64,000 nucleotides of DNA, taken from positions 124,001-188,000 of the forward strand of contig VWPU01017667.1 in assembly GCA_013398955.1 (NCBI GenBank), read 5' to 3'. A program made the translations under genes and the position numbers. This document shows, piece by piece, positions 13,101 through 25,744 of this stretch. Below the pieces are notes generated by a model. That model saw only the letters and a program-made list of their open reading frames with translations. It ran no database searches and had not been told where the DNA came from. The stretch is from Callaeas wilsoni (taxonomy: Eukaryota; Chordata; Aves; Passeriformes; Callaeidae). Every line of letters starts with the position of its first letter. Position 1 is the first letter of the stretch.

Positions 13101-14972
13101 GCATATCCTTCTTGGTTTTCTGGTGAAATAATTTAAACAAAACTTCTCACACGTCCAGTAATCATTGATGCTGAAGTATCCACTATGGCAGACAGCGCTG
13201 GAAGGACTTGTGTTTGGCTGTATAAAGTATTATCTACTATTAAGTCTCAGAAGAATTGCACCCCACAGGCTGTGGGCTATTCAGCATCAGTAGGCAGGTT
13301 GATTGTTCTTTCTTTATTCCTTCATTCCTGATCTGGAATCCCTAAAGAACCTCTCAACTCATGAATGTGCTGTGAAACCGTTTTTTAAATATTTCATGTT
13401 GCTAACATCATTCTTACGATGATTAGAATCATCACATTGAAAAGCTCATGCAAAAATGAACATATTTTAATGGAGCAAGACTTCAGTGTTGTGCAGTAAG
13501 TAAATGCAGAGGGAGAGGATCTGTCCGATGGGAGAAGCCAGAACAGTGTCTCCTTTGGCCAGTTCTGTGCAGCCTAGGACCATTTAGAACTGAAAACAAT
13601 ACTGTATTATCTTCTGTTTGAAGGCTGCTCCATAAAGCAAGTACGGATTGAATTAAGGTTGTGCAGGCCATGAAATCTTATCAAAGTAGAAATCTCAACA
13701 ATAAAGTATCCAGATCACCCAGTGTTCATGAGTGCAAAACAAGTTTCAGGTGCAATAAACTGCTGCAGATTCAAGCAATCCCAAAGGTTAGTAACATAAC
13801 CAGTATGGTAGCATCCAAGGATTAAAATAATGAATTCAGTGAGAAAATGTTGGCTTTTGTGAAAACAAATGTCTAGATTTATCCAGTGCCATACAAAGGA
13901 TAAATAAACCTTTTCCCTAGAACAGAGGAACAGTATATGGAAAATTTTCTAAGTGTTACTGTTTTGATGCCTTGTAGAGGCTGACCTGGAACAGAGGCTA
14001 GACAGAGAGAAAGAATAAAGGGCAGGTATATATTGAAAGGCCTTCACAGGGTACACCTTGGGCAGTGCAGGAGTCTCGCAGAGACTACACCCAAGATGGA
14101 CACAGTCACAAGTTTTTGGGACAGATATAAGTTTTGTCCATTTGCATATCAGAGGTTAATTGTCCAATTACAGCTTCAGGCAGCACAGTCCCATCCTCTT
14201 TCTTTGCTCCCCCCAACTCACTTTTGTTTACATTTCTCAGGGCCTGCAGCAGTGAGGTGTCCTTGATTCTCAGGCCTGGAGAGGAATTGTTGTATCTGAC
14301 AAAAATGGGAAAAGCAGTAGCTAACACTCTATAGGGAGCTCAGAGTTATACACTAAAGAATTGCAGAATTACAAACATGAAAATATAAAAGCTAAAATCC
14401 TAAGGCATCAGTTTCAGTGCTTTGAGATATATTAATGGTCAATGTGCATTTCAAGTATGGTTTTGTTTTCCCCTCTCTTTTCTCCAGTCCTTAAAAGGTA
14501 GAAAGGAGGGCACTGTGATAAACCTGCCCTTTTCTTCCGAGTGTTTTTCGTTCAGAAAACCTGTAGCAGCACTGGTACGTGCTTTTTCTGAGACATTCCT
14601 TCCACATTTCATATCCCGTTGAACGAGTTGTAAAATTAGATGCTAAAGATACTATTTTAAAGTCAATAAGATAGTCAAAATCAACTCCGTAGTTGTTGAC
14701 ATAAGGTTAACAAACTAGGTAACCTGTTCCAGGCCTCAGATTGCTGTTTTTTAAGAAAATGAACAATTCAACCTTACAGATGCATTGCACAGTTTGTTAG
14801 TTATTAATAAACCAAGATTTTGGCTTTAAGATAACTATGTTTTGAATATATGTACGCATTAAATACTAAGTCAAGAGAAGCAAATTTGTGTGTTACTTCT
14901 AGATAGTTTCTTATGTTTCAAAAAGAGAGCAACTTCAACTATTTATAAACTGTAATTAAGTTTCTTTACAAC

Positions 14973-15772
14973 ATGACTCATTCTCAACAAGCAAGTCCTT
15001 TTTCTTTTGCTTTCTTATGAACTGTGTGGGAAAATTAGGGTTCAATCAGTGAAGAATTTACTCAATGCTTAATTACCCATAAACGGCCCTCCAAGTTCTG
15101 CTCATGTAGAGCCTGCATAAAGACATGATTTTCCCCACACTATGGCTGTCTAAAAATTGACTTTTAAAAAATGATCTGTAAATTGTAATGTAGGAGAAAG
15201 CAGTGGTTTACTGGCTTCTTTCTCCAGTCTGCTTCTTTGAGTTCCTCTTACATTAACATTGTGATGCTTAGGAGAGCCAAAGTAAGAAATCATCAGGTTT
15301 AAATTACTTCGAGCATAGAACTAAATTAGAAAGCTTTACTTTCCTGAATGAGCTAATTGTTTAAATTTTCCAAAGGAAATGTTTCTATTTCTGCGAGAGA
15401 AGGGGTAAATGGGACTTCCTCTGACATAATTTTCATTTTAAAATCTTGAGTTTGACAGCAGCATTTTTACCTTCATAGCCAAATATTACTGCTTAACTGC
15501 ATGACTTGTATAAGCTTGCTAGTTGAAGTGACTCACTTACGCAGATGAAGTTATTTTTAGGGAGATAATTTGCACTGTTTAGAAGAGAGGAAAAAAGGGA
15601 GAGAGAGTCCTACTAAGAGCTAGATCTCTCATTATAGTTTACAGAGCTCATGAACCCAGCATCCAAGCAAAAGATGACTAAGCAAGGGGTCTATTGGTAC
15701 TTTCAGGAATTTACAGACATGAGTCATCTGCTTATTTTCTGCAGACATATCACCAGGGTACTTTGTGAGTCA
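14973..15772. promoter_or_regulatory. Group of four AP-1-type sites (candidate intronic enhancer)
   Basis: Four TGA(C/G)TCA sites fall within 800 bases: 14974-14980, 15529-15535, 15720-15726 and 15766-15772. Two of them have the full ATGA(C/G)TCAT form preferred by FOS/JUN dimers. The last three sit within 244 bases. A 7-mer of this kind is expected about once per 8 kb, so the grouping is unusual. Whether it acts as an enhancer, and for which gene, cannot be told from sequence alone. Confidence 0.35.
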
Positions 15773-18739
15773 GCTGTTATTTGGAAATAGTACTTGTATT
15801 CAACATGAATACGTTTTTGTAGTTCTTAGGTATCTAGCATGCCAAACCAACACTGGCTTTTACAGTTTGCCTAGTTCAGGTGTTAGTTTACAAAACTGAT
15901 GTGTTGTTCTTAACTGTGATGCAGTTTTCATGGCTAAGTGTGAATGTTGTCTTGCATGTAATTACAGTACCACCTTTAAAATACCGTAACACCTTTGTCT
16001 CATTAAGTATTGCATGAAGGCAGATCTGATTTTGTTTTAATGTACAAATTGAGAGTCAGACTGCCTACACATGACCAGGTAAAAAGAAAAATTTTCTTTA
16101 GCAAGCCATGTGTGGCTATGAGCAGAATTTGACCTTTGATGTTCAACACACCTTGCCAGCATTAATTACCAGTGGTATTTGCTTATTTTTTTCATTCTGT
16201 GCACTAACGGTGTCAATGGATGGGCATCCACTGGGACGGAAGCAAGTTCTTGCCTTCCTTTCCTATTGCTGAAATAATAGCCGGCTACCTTGAGATATGT
16301 ATAACACTTTAAACTCAAGGCTATTTCCTGTTTACTGGCCTTTTAGGTGTGGTCGTGTTCCAGAATTAGGGACAGGTTTTTTTACTTGGTCTGGACTCGT
16401 CCACACCTTGTATTAAGGAAACACTCGGGTTAGAAAACTGGAAGTTTGGCGATTGCAGGTGAAGGGTAGTGTTATAAATCAAAGGCAGTTTAAGTTTTCA
16501 AAACTCTACTTGCAGTTCACAGTAATACTGCTGTTGTCCAGATGTGGGATGCACAATTTTGAATCTAGTTTGATTCAAATTATCAAATTTAATTATCTGA
16601 TTTATGCGATCAGCTTATAATGCAAATAGTTCCTGAAAATTCCTATACGGGTTTTGATTAATAGAATATATTTTGGTGGTACCTTCTCATAACAAATGCA
16701 GGTGTCACTGTAGTGAGAGCACTGCCTTGGTTATCCATTTTAAGCAGCATTTCTAGTGCTAGATACTTTGTCTTAAGAGCCCACCTTTAGTTTTAGGTAA
16801 CAGGGAAAAAACTATTGCTGCTTGGCTGTGTTATGTAGATGGCAGTTTTGAAGGGAAAGTTAATGGAAGTTAGAAATTCTCAACTAAAAGGTTAAGTACA
16901 AGGGCTAAACTATTATTTGAATGCTTTGCTAAAGTTTGTTATTCCTCTCACACGTGATAAAATACAAAAGTATACAGACTTGGTTTCTCTTAAGGAGTTG
17001 GTACTTAAGGAAAAAGACGCACTAGAGAAACAGTTCAAGCACTCGGAGCTGAAGTAGTATATTTGTAACATTAAGATAGAGAATTAGTCTCCTTGTTTCT
17101 TTACTCTTTTCCGTGGTGGAGTCCTTCAGAGATCGAGGCACACACACCATTTGTGAGGGGAGGAGACAGCTTGCTTGCTGATAAATGTCCACATTACACC
17201 AATGTTTTTCAGGGTTGTTATTTAGTAATCACGTTATAAAGAGGAATTCGACACAGCAATCTTTGAATCTAACCTTTGTTAAAGCAGTGATCTGCCCTCA
17301 AATTAGCAGAACTCTGCCCATGTCATTACCACTTAAATATCTGCTGGAAGCTGCTGTGTGAGCTGAGTCACCCACACTCTGGGAGTTGTCACGTGTGGCT
17401 CAGACACTGGGTCATGAACTGAGCAAGCACTGACCTCCACGGGAGGATTTATTGTGGTTTGGGACTATGGCTGGAATAGCACATTTGATTTGGTGTGCTT
17501 CGTGGCTGCAAACGCTTTTACTCCTAGAGCTTGGAGGGTAGTTTAGGGAAAAGGGAGATACGGTGTAGCTGATGCTCATCTGAGTATTTAGATGTGATTA
17601 GATAAACTGAAAAATGAAGGAACTGTCAGGATGATAGCGTGGAATTTGGAAAATAAAACCTGTCTTACACTGATACCTCAGTCTGTGAGCAGAAATTTCA
17701 TAGGAAGTGCTGGAATCTCTGGAAGTATTTAAAATACAATTCTGTTGCAGTGTTCTTTCACTGTACACAATTTAAAAAATGATTTGAAGGATAGCAAAAA
17801 GTACGGTTGTAGGTGCTTTATAAATGAAGCCTACACCTTTAAAAGCAATGAACATTCTTCTGTTAATTTGGGTGTTGGATTAGACATTTAATATTAGTAA
17901 TTCAAGTCTGTTGTCATAACTCAATTTGACTTCAGATTTCTGAAGCCTCCTGAAGTAAGAAGACCAAGAAAATACAAACTATAATTCTAACAATGAAAAA
18001 GTTAAAAACTGGTTCTGACCATGAAAACATACAATTTCTAACTGTTGTAGACTATTTTATTGTTCCACCAGACCTAGCTGATCATGAGACAGTGATAAGC
18101 AAAGGGAACTAAGAGGTTCTGATTTTTATTTTTAGTGAGATATTTTGGGTATTAATGTCTTTGCAGTGTGTTTTTGGTTTTGTGGGTGTTTTCTTGTCTA
18201 GCAGATGACAGCAAGTTGAAATCTTTTCCAGCTCATATGACTGAATCTTTCTACGTTCTATATCAAATAATTTGACCACTTTAAGGACACAGACAGCTGT
18301 AAAATGAGAATGATAATGCTTTTGATGTCCATGGGAACACTAAAATATATTGGTTAAAGCAGATAAGGATAAATTTGATTTTTTAATGGAAAGCATAACA
18401 GAATGTATTTTGTGAATTTTTGAAAGGGAAGATTTCACTATAAAAGAATTTATTTTTTTTTAATAACTAAGTAATCTTAGTGGAAATTTTAGCAACTAGC
18501 TAAACTTTTTTTAAATCATGTGCTTTACAAAAGTGTTTTGATAAAGCAAAGTGCCCCATACAGCAGTAGGTTGGAATCATTGCTTATAAGAAATGTAGAA
18601 GGATGTATTAGAGCTAACAATCAGTTTCTCCTTTTCTGACATCTTTAAACCAATAGAATGATCTGATATATTCCCAATAAGAAAAAAGAAAAAATACACT
18701 GGTATATTTTTATGACTTTTTTTTCTTCTTGAATTGCAG

Positions 18740-18893
18740 TTGACCTACCCCTGTACTTTCCTCGAGACCAACCAACCCTAACATTTCAGTCTGTCTACCA
18801 CTTCACTAACAGTGGCCAGCTGTACTCCCAGGCCCAGAAGAATTACCCATACAGCCCCCGATGGGATGGCAATGAAATGGCCAAGAGAGCAAA
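18740..18893 (+). CDS. BABAM2: BABAM2 coding exon (about residues 312-362)
   Basis: This 154-base exon completes an Ile codon with its first two bases, then encodes 50 residues starting [15 protein letters not shown] and ending NEMAKRA. It leaves AA, which becomes Lys with the first base of the last exon. The acceptor is ATTGCAG and the donor is CAAA/GTAAGT. The segment includes the QSVYHF and YPYSPRW motifs typical of UEV-like domains, where a proline-rich turn packs against the sheet. As I recall the human protein it has LFF where this copy reads LYF. In UEV-type folds this part supports partner binding, and published structures place MERIT40 on the C-terminal UEV of this subunit. Confidence 0.96.
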
Positions 18894-19133
18894 GTAAGTC
18901 AGATTGCTGTTTCCTACGAAGCATTCCATTTGTTTCATGGTCTTTGGTGGGTAGAAATTTCATGGATATAACTGTACATTTTCAGCGTTACAAAAGCTGG
19001 ACCTGTTCGTGTTCTTCTACAGTCCTGGTGTTCCTGTAGATGAATGGAGACAGATACTTACTAATCATGCTTATTACATTAGTGCCGGAGGACTGAACAA
19101 AAGAAGGCTCTTTCTGCTAGGCTTTGTATGGCA

Positions 19134-19290
19134 TGGAGTGGTGACAGTCTCTGCTCCAGAGAACTTCCAGTCTGAGTAGATGAGATAGCCCCCAGCAGGA
19201 GTAACCTGCATGTGAGCAGTCAGTCAAGGCAACTCCCTGGGGTTGTGTGGGTGTTGAGGGGACCCTGAAGGGAAGCATGTGAGATGGAGA
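19134..19290. repeat. Possible ancient amniote SINE remnant
   Basis: The stretch around GACAGTCTCTGCTCCAGAGA (19142-19161), followed by a CAGTCTGAGTAGATGAGA-like run, resembles a phrase common in old amniote interspersed repeats (roughly 'agtccctgccccaaagagcttacaatctaagtagacaagac'). The match is from memory, covers only about 60 bases well and lacks a tail, so the family is left unnamed. Confidence 0.3.
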
Positions 19291-20984
19291 GAGCAAGGAA
19301 GAAAAACCTGAAAGATCTGGTATTAGGCTGTAATGAAAAGACACGGAAGAACAGGAGGAGGTAAAGCAAACCACCATTCCAGCATAGGAGGCTGAAATGA
19401 TCAGATTTTGAGAAGGCATATCAGATCTTGAGAAAGTTATCTGAAAATCTGAATATCTCTTGCTTTACAGCTTTTTTGTTGGATGGAAACAGAGAATTGC
19501 TGTCTTCTTCCTCTGCATTTTTTCTGCAAGGCCTTGTTTTGGGCTGAGGACAGATCACTTCAGTCTGTGTATCCCTTTAGTTGATGATGACAGGGCAGCC
19601 TCACAGAGAGGTTCTGTTGCAAGGGCAAGCTGCCATAGGCGGTGGAGTCCCCAAAGCTAGATATTGTCTCTGTCTTCTCATGAAGCACAACAGATTTTAC
19701 CTGAATGGGGAGATACAGGCAGCAGCAGCCCTGCTGCAGTGTTTTGATTTTGCAAGGTGTAAAAATGTTAGAAGAGCGAGAAATTTAAGCAGGCTGATTA
19801 TCAGTTATTCAGCATGTAAAAGCATCAAACTGTATAAATCACAAGGCGTATTGGGATGAACATTTTGAATGGCAGTCAGAAGATTAAATTAAATCAGCAA
19901 ATATGCATAAAGAAGAGTTGAAACAAAAATAGTTCAGGCTGAGTAAATCAAACGAATGGCATGGTCAGAGACTGTAATTTGGAAATGATGGAAGCAAACA
20001 ACAATTGACTGATGCATTTGTAGATTTTTATACTAATTTAAATTCTATGGACAACATCCAGTAACATTTGATTTGGGATTTTGAGGCACTGTGATGAAAT
20101 TTTTTTTGGTAGTATTTGGTTTGGCCACCAAACTGTTTATAGGAGCACCATTTCTTGATCGAGTATGATTTTTTTGTATGGACTTTCTTCTTTTCTGTAG
20201 CAGGATATTATGAGTATTTTGTTTATTTAAAAAAATAATAACTGGAAGCATTACTGTGGCTTTTTTTATGACCGTACTACAAAATGCATTTCTTTTGTAG
20301 CTGAAAGCTTACAAGTACCTATGTGCTGTCTGCTAAGTGCATTCACTTATGAGTGGGTGTATACAAATGGACTTCTCTGCCCTGCACTTGAAATTTAGAA
20401 GTATTACAACAGTTCTCTTTAAAAGCACTAAATGTGTACACTTACTATCACATGTACGTTTGGTGAGGTTATTCACTCTTACGTTTGAGCCTCTGCATTT
20501 AAGTTTTACACTGGATACGTAATAAGAGAGGGATGATGAGAAGCGGGGGAAGACAGTGTGCTGAGATGTCTGAAATAGCAATCACTGAGCTGCAAAGAGG
20601 CAGAGAAGCTGCTCCCGTTAAAAGCGCTTTGCTTGCAGGAACCGCTAGTGATTCCTGAGTAGGTACCATAAATAAATCTGTATCAAGAAAAGTATGATGT
20701 TATGATATGTGTGAGCATATTTTAAGAAGGATTTTTAACACAATTGAGCATCTTATGTAAACAGTGTTTAAAATATTTGCTAGGGCTTCTTAGAATAGGT
20801 TAGTGTGTTTCAACATAACCAAATAACTTCTTATTCTACTTTATTTTTACCACAGACATGTTATGGACCAAGTATATGGGAATATATGTTGATAGATAGA
20901 AAAGCATTCTAATGAAATACATTAGTTCAAACACCACATTAAAACTTCCCAAATAATAGCAGAAAAAAAGCATACATTATTTAC

Positions 20985-21940
20985 CCTCTAGAGACAATGT
21001 CATTCTGCTCTGCTGAAGTAAATTTAGCCCTGGTTAAATCAGAGACAACTTGTTTGTGTTTCTGAATGCTGTCAATTAGGTTTTGCTTATATACAGTCTT
21101 TTTGCCTCTTAGCAAAATGGTCTCCCAAGTGCTCAGCATTCTTTGAGACAAAACATCTCTTTTTATCTTCCTGGCCATTGCTCTAGGGCCGCAAGATCTC
21201 CCACTTGATGTTCCAGTATCTGACCAAATTCTCCACCCTTCTTCTCAGACTTCTGGGATCAGTGTACACGATCTTCCTCACTGGGGCTAAAGACACCATC
21301 AAGGATAGCTTTTGCTCGCTCTTGCACCAACTGTAGAAGTACTATCAAGTTTGAAATGGCATCAGTCACAGATTTTTTCATCCTCAATATTGGCAAGCCC
21401 TGCCTCTGTTTTAAGCAACTCAGCACAGTCCGCTTATTCATGGGCAGAGCTGTCATAAGTTCGTTCCAAAGGGACTTTGATTCTGTGCCCAGCCTTCTCC
21501 TAAGGTTGTTTTGGTGTGGGTTGTTGTTTTTTTTTCCAAGCAGGTGAGCCCATCCAGTTCCTTCAATGCAGGGACTAAACTTGAAAGTCTTGGTATCCTT
21601 GCTTACCTCTGTGGCCCCCAGCAGAAGTAGGCATCTCTTTTGAAGTTAGGACTTAACCCTTTGCTGTAACCTTGAGACAATCAGTAGTAACTCTAGGCAG
21701 GAGCAAAATTAGTCCCCTAAAATACATACATATAAAAGTAGATTGTATGCATTCACACCTAGAGACGTATCACCTAAATCTAAAAGGCAAATTCTCATAT
21801 CCGAGTATCAGTTTAGCTGGATCTCTTTTATTCAGAGAGAAAAACTACCCATGTTCTTGCTGAAGTAATTGGACCAATTTATATCTGTCTGAGAAAGTCC
21901 ATGAAGTCAAGTCTCTTTTCTGTGTCCTCTTAGGCAGATC
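20985..21940 (-). pseudogene. Decayed intronless reading frame, parent gene not recognised
   Basis: On the minus strand about 0.95 kb reads as a broken, mostly open frame. One section (about 21600-21259) is continuous and Lys/Arg/Leu rich, with SLWNELMTALPMNKRTVLSC and KKSVTDAISNLIVLLQLVQE among its residues. After a TGA at about 21257 the frame continues as HQVGDLAALEQW, and a one-base shift near 21178 leads into a second section with RDVLSQRMLSTWETILLRG and SIQKHKQVVSDLTRAKF. Upstream, about 21935-21850, another short piece reads SWTFSDRYKLVQLLQQEHG before a stop. The alpha-helical, coiled-coil-like composition and the stop-plus-frameshift pattern suggest a dead retrocopy of a coiled-coil protein. 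I could not name the parent. No poly(A) tail is evident at its 3' end, which weakens the retrocopy reading. It could also be chance. Confidence 0.4.
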
Positions 21941-23144
21941 TTAAAATCACTGGGCTCCATTGCAGCCCACTAACTTAGATTCCTCACTGAGAGATAGCAT
22001 CTGGTAACTGAAGCTTGCCATTGTCTTAGCCCAGGGGTTGCCCCCTGGCTTTATTTAATTCTGAAGGATGAATCAAGTCATGATTTAATAATGTGATTTC
22101 AATTGCCTCCAGATTGCTTGTTTCTCAGCTAAAACAAAATTTTAACCTGTTCCTCCAGCTAGAAACAGAGAAACCAGTAACATTAAAATTTTCTTACAAG
22201 CTGCTGAGATGTCATTTCCTCTAGTTGGTATCCTAGGCTTTGCCTCTTGTAGGTCATTTATTTATATGTCTGTGGCCTCCTGCGTAAGCAGCTTCTCCAA
22301 AAGATTTGGTCCTAAAATACAATGGCAAGCCTAAGAAAATACAGTAAATTATGGAAAGTTAGCAGCCTTGTTTGTGGTGTACGTGTAAAGTAAAACATCT
22401 CTGTGCAGTTTCCATGGGAAAGCTTTCTTGTCTTTTTGCTTAAATAGGCATTCAAGTGTACATAAATGGAGTCTTTAAAGAATGTGCAGACTTGAAGCCT
22501 GGGATTTTATGAAGGAATACTGTAAATAAAGCTTGTTTGTTTATACAAATGAAATTCAGTTCTTAGATGCACTCTGGCCCAATTTCTGTCCGACCCAGTG
22601 CTGCTCTGTAGACTTAGGTTATACTTCAGGGGAGAGCAAGTTAAAACTCAGTTTACTCTTTTATCCTACATAAATCCACCTACTCATCATTAAAAATAGC
22701 AGGAGCATGGAAAACTGGTATCACAATAAGTAGTTGTTCCAAGGGTTCATATTCCCTTTTTTTTCCAAGTTGGCTGACAAAACAGGTTTCTGAATGACAG
22801 TGTTATCCCTGACCATTCCTCGGTGTTTGCTGAATGTGGTGTAGATTTTATATATCCCTTAGGGCATTCAGAGGATGAAAGCTTCAAAGGGCTCAAGTGC
22901 TCTCAACTGTATTTTGGCTGTTGCTCTGCCATGAGGTCAAGTGCATCCTCAGATTATATGCAGGCACATGTTGTGCAAGCCACGTATGTATTCCCAGCAC
23001 GGCTGCAGCTTCGCTTTGTGCTCAGCACAAGCGTGCCATGGTTAGGAAGTGTCAGGCTGGTGAACTGGGCCATAGCATTTTCAGCCTCAGCGATACCTTT
23101 TCCTTGAGTATTGTCAAATTAGATGATGTGTATTGCGTATAATT

Positions 23145-23624
23145 GAGCCCCCCACTACAAGACAGACCTTGAGGTGCTGGAGGATGTCCAGAGAAGGGCA
23201 GTGGAGCTGTGAAGGGTCTGGAGCATGAGTGCTATGAGGCGCAGCTGAGGGAGCTGGGGGTGCTTAGCCTGGAGAAGAGGCCCAGGGGTGACCTTTTCAC
23301 TCTCTACAAATGCATGAAAGAAGGCTGTAGCCAGGTGGAGATCAGCCTCTTCTCCCAGATAACAAGTGATAGGACAAGAGGAAATGGTCTCAAGTTGTGC
23401 CATGGGAGGTTTAGTTGGGATTTTAAGAAAAATTTCTTCCCCAAAAGGGTTGTCAAGGCAGCCTGCCCAGGGAAGTAATGAAGTCACCGCCCCTGGAGGT
23501 ATTTCAAAGGTATGTGGGTGTGGCACTTAGGGACATGGGTTAGTGGTGGGCTTGGCAGTGATGGGTTGGACTCGATGAACTTAGAGGTCTTTTCCAACCT
23601 TAACAGTTCTGTGATTCTATGATT
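23145..23624 (+). mobile_element. CR1 LINE, 5'-truncated 3' end
   Basis: About 480 bases match the end of ORF2 and the 3' UTR of an avian CR1. Landmarks in order are the GAGGTGCTGGAGGATGTCC start, the GGGAGCTGGGGGTGCTTAGC segment, TCTTCTCCCAGATAACAAG, the GGTTGGACTCGATGAACTTA segment, and the terminal TTCTGTGATTCTATGATT, a short form of the 8-base CR1 tail repeat. The ORF2 end is not translatable: small deletions occur, for example about 12 bases missing near 23458 before GCAGCCTGCCCAGG. CR1 copies are typically 5'-truncated on insertion and lack poly(A), as here. It lies in the sense orientation inside the last BABAM2 intron and is the youngest-looking repeat in the window. Confidence 0.95.
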
Positions 23625-25744
23625 AGATTTACAGATAAAAAATTGAATTTCTTAGTCTGATAAAAGGATGTTTGAAAAGAGAATGCGGCAGTTGTTGTGT
23701 TGCTGTTTAGACATATCATTTATAGTATGTCAAAGAGTTGCTGTTGTAATCAGTAAATTTTGAGTGCCCTAGTGAAATTTTTTTGTTATTTTGACATTTA
23801 ACCAGTTCAACTCATCAATTTTTTTATTATTATTTAGATTTCTTTCACATTTTAGGGAGAATATCTATTATAATATTTCAGTTTCTTTTAAAATAACAAG
23901 TTTCACAATTTTCATGAAACTTTTGAGTACCAGTGATGCTACCGTGAATCTCACTATAAAACCAACATGTAAATATGGCACCCTTTTTCCAATCTTCTTT
24001 TCTTGATAAGTGTAATTAAGGTAATAATTTTTTTTTATTATTCTTTGGGTTGTATTTAAGGGATTTTTTTTGCTTATTTCTAAAAGTATCAAATTGTATT
24101 TGCCTGTATTATGTGATTTTCATGCACATTAGTCAACTTTTAAGAGCACTTTTCCAAGAACTAATTTATTTGCATTACATATACTCGCCTCAAAAAGCTT
24201 TTTGCATGACTGTCTTTGTCTCTGTTGCATGTTATCTTAAAATCACATTCATAAAAATGAGAGTAAGGAGCAGAAGCATAAAAGCCAGGGGTATCATTCT
24301 TCCCTAGGTGTGTGTGCACGTGTGCAAACATTTACAAGGCTCAGAGGATTCTTTCTGGAGATCACCAGCATAGCTACGACTAAAGGCTGAGGTGGTGAGC
24401 TGGGTCGCTCATTTAACTCTGGTTTTTGATAGTTTAGCATCAGAAACTGAAGAGAAGTGATTTCCTTGCCTGAAATCGAGTAAAGCTGACATTTTGTTGC
24501 CGCTGGTGGGCCGCTCTTCAGAACAGAAAAGGGGCAATACACTGTGACAGCCATAACAAGAAGAGATATGGTGACCCAGACGTGTGAAGCTTACGAAGAA
24601 GTTAATTTGATTTTATAGACCATTAAATCAAAACTGATTTTCTGTGGGAGTGTCAGCTGATCAGAATTGTATGGGAACAGTAGAAAGGAAAACAGAAAAA
24701 ACTACATTTTGTTAAAATACTTAGTGATAGCAGTTGTCCTTGTAGTGTGTTCTGCAGTTGATTTACCAGCAAAACTTAATAACAAAATTATTTTTATTGT
24801 AAGATATAATAGGTGAAGTAGATAGGACTTTTAATTAGAATTTTGCCAGGACATTATTTTTACATAGTTCTTCTGCATACACTACAGAATACAGTACATA
24901 CACAGGATAGTCACACTTCTTGAGTCATATTTTTCATGTAGTTTTCTTTAAATGTCTCCCTGGATAATTAAGTCTGACTCTTAAGTTATGGTATGTTAGT
25001 TTCTGACAGGTGCCTGCCAGGGATCTTCAGTGCTGTCATGCATTATGTGGATTTCAGCCAAGACAGAAGGGCCTGGGTATTTGTTTCTGGTCACTTCTCA
25101 TTAAAGCTTTGACTGTAGGAAAGAAAAACAACTATTTAAAGATGAGGAGTATAGGTGCTGTAAGAAGTGCATAGAAATAAAATCTGTTAGGCAATTAGTT
25201 CTTCTGTGATTTTGTATAGATGCTCTGTATATGTGTGAACTGTACATATGTGCATTTTGATATATAGTAAATATTCTTTCTGCAAAAAAGTATTCTCATA
25301 TATTGACAAGAGAAATGCGCAGAAGAGATTGGAGAAGTTGGCGTGGTATAAGTGGAATATAATAGCACTTTGCTGGAAGACAACTGCTTTGTAGGAATGA
25401 AAGGTTAGAATTTAATGTAGGTGGTTCTTGGATAACCGGGATTAAGTGGTGTTCTAGAAATACTGTGAAACGCAGTCACTCTGATTTGGCTTTATTAGAG
25501 AACTCCATTATACATTTATGAAAGCTGCTAGTTCTATATTAGAGCATGAAATTACAGTTAGGAACTTAGGCAAAAAAATGTCCTCCCTATCTCGAGAGAA
25601 ATACATGGGTTTGGAAGGAGCTGTGATTTAATAGCCCAGATAAATACTGTTGCTTGATCAGTTACAAAATAAGCAGCTAAAATAAAAACAGTAAGTGAGC
25701 TCCATAGTCTTGTCTTCTGAGTAATACTTGTAATTGTTTCATTA

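Larger units (their letters stand above)
4005..18739 (+). other. BABAM2: BABAM2 long intron (14.7 kb)
   Basis: This long AT-rich intron has a GTGAGT donor and a TTGAATTGCAG acceptor. It holds a CR1 fragment at about 9790-10165, a (TA)n run at 9070-9085, a group of AP-1-type sites at 14973-15772 and a richer patch around 17340-17480 with GCTGAGTCA and CACGTG motifs. Apart from these I see no gene in it; the short open frames do not resemble known proteins. Confidence 0.85.
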
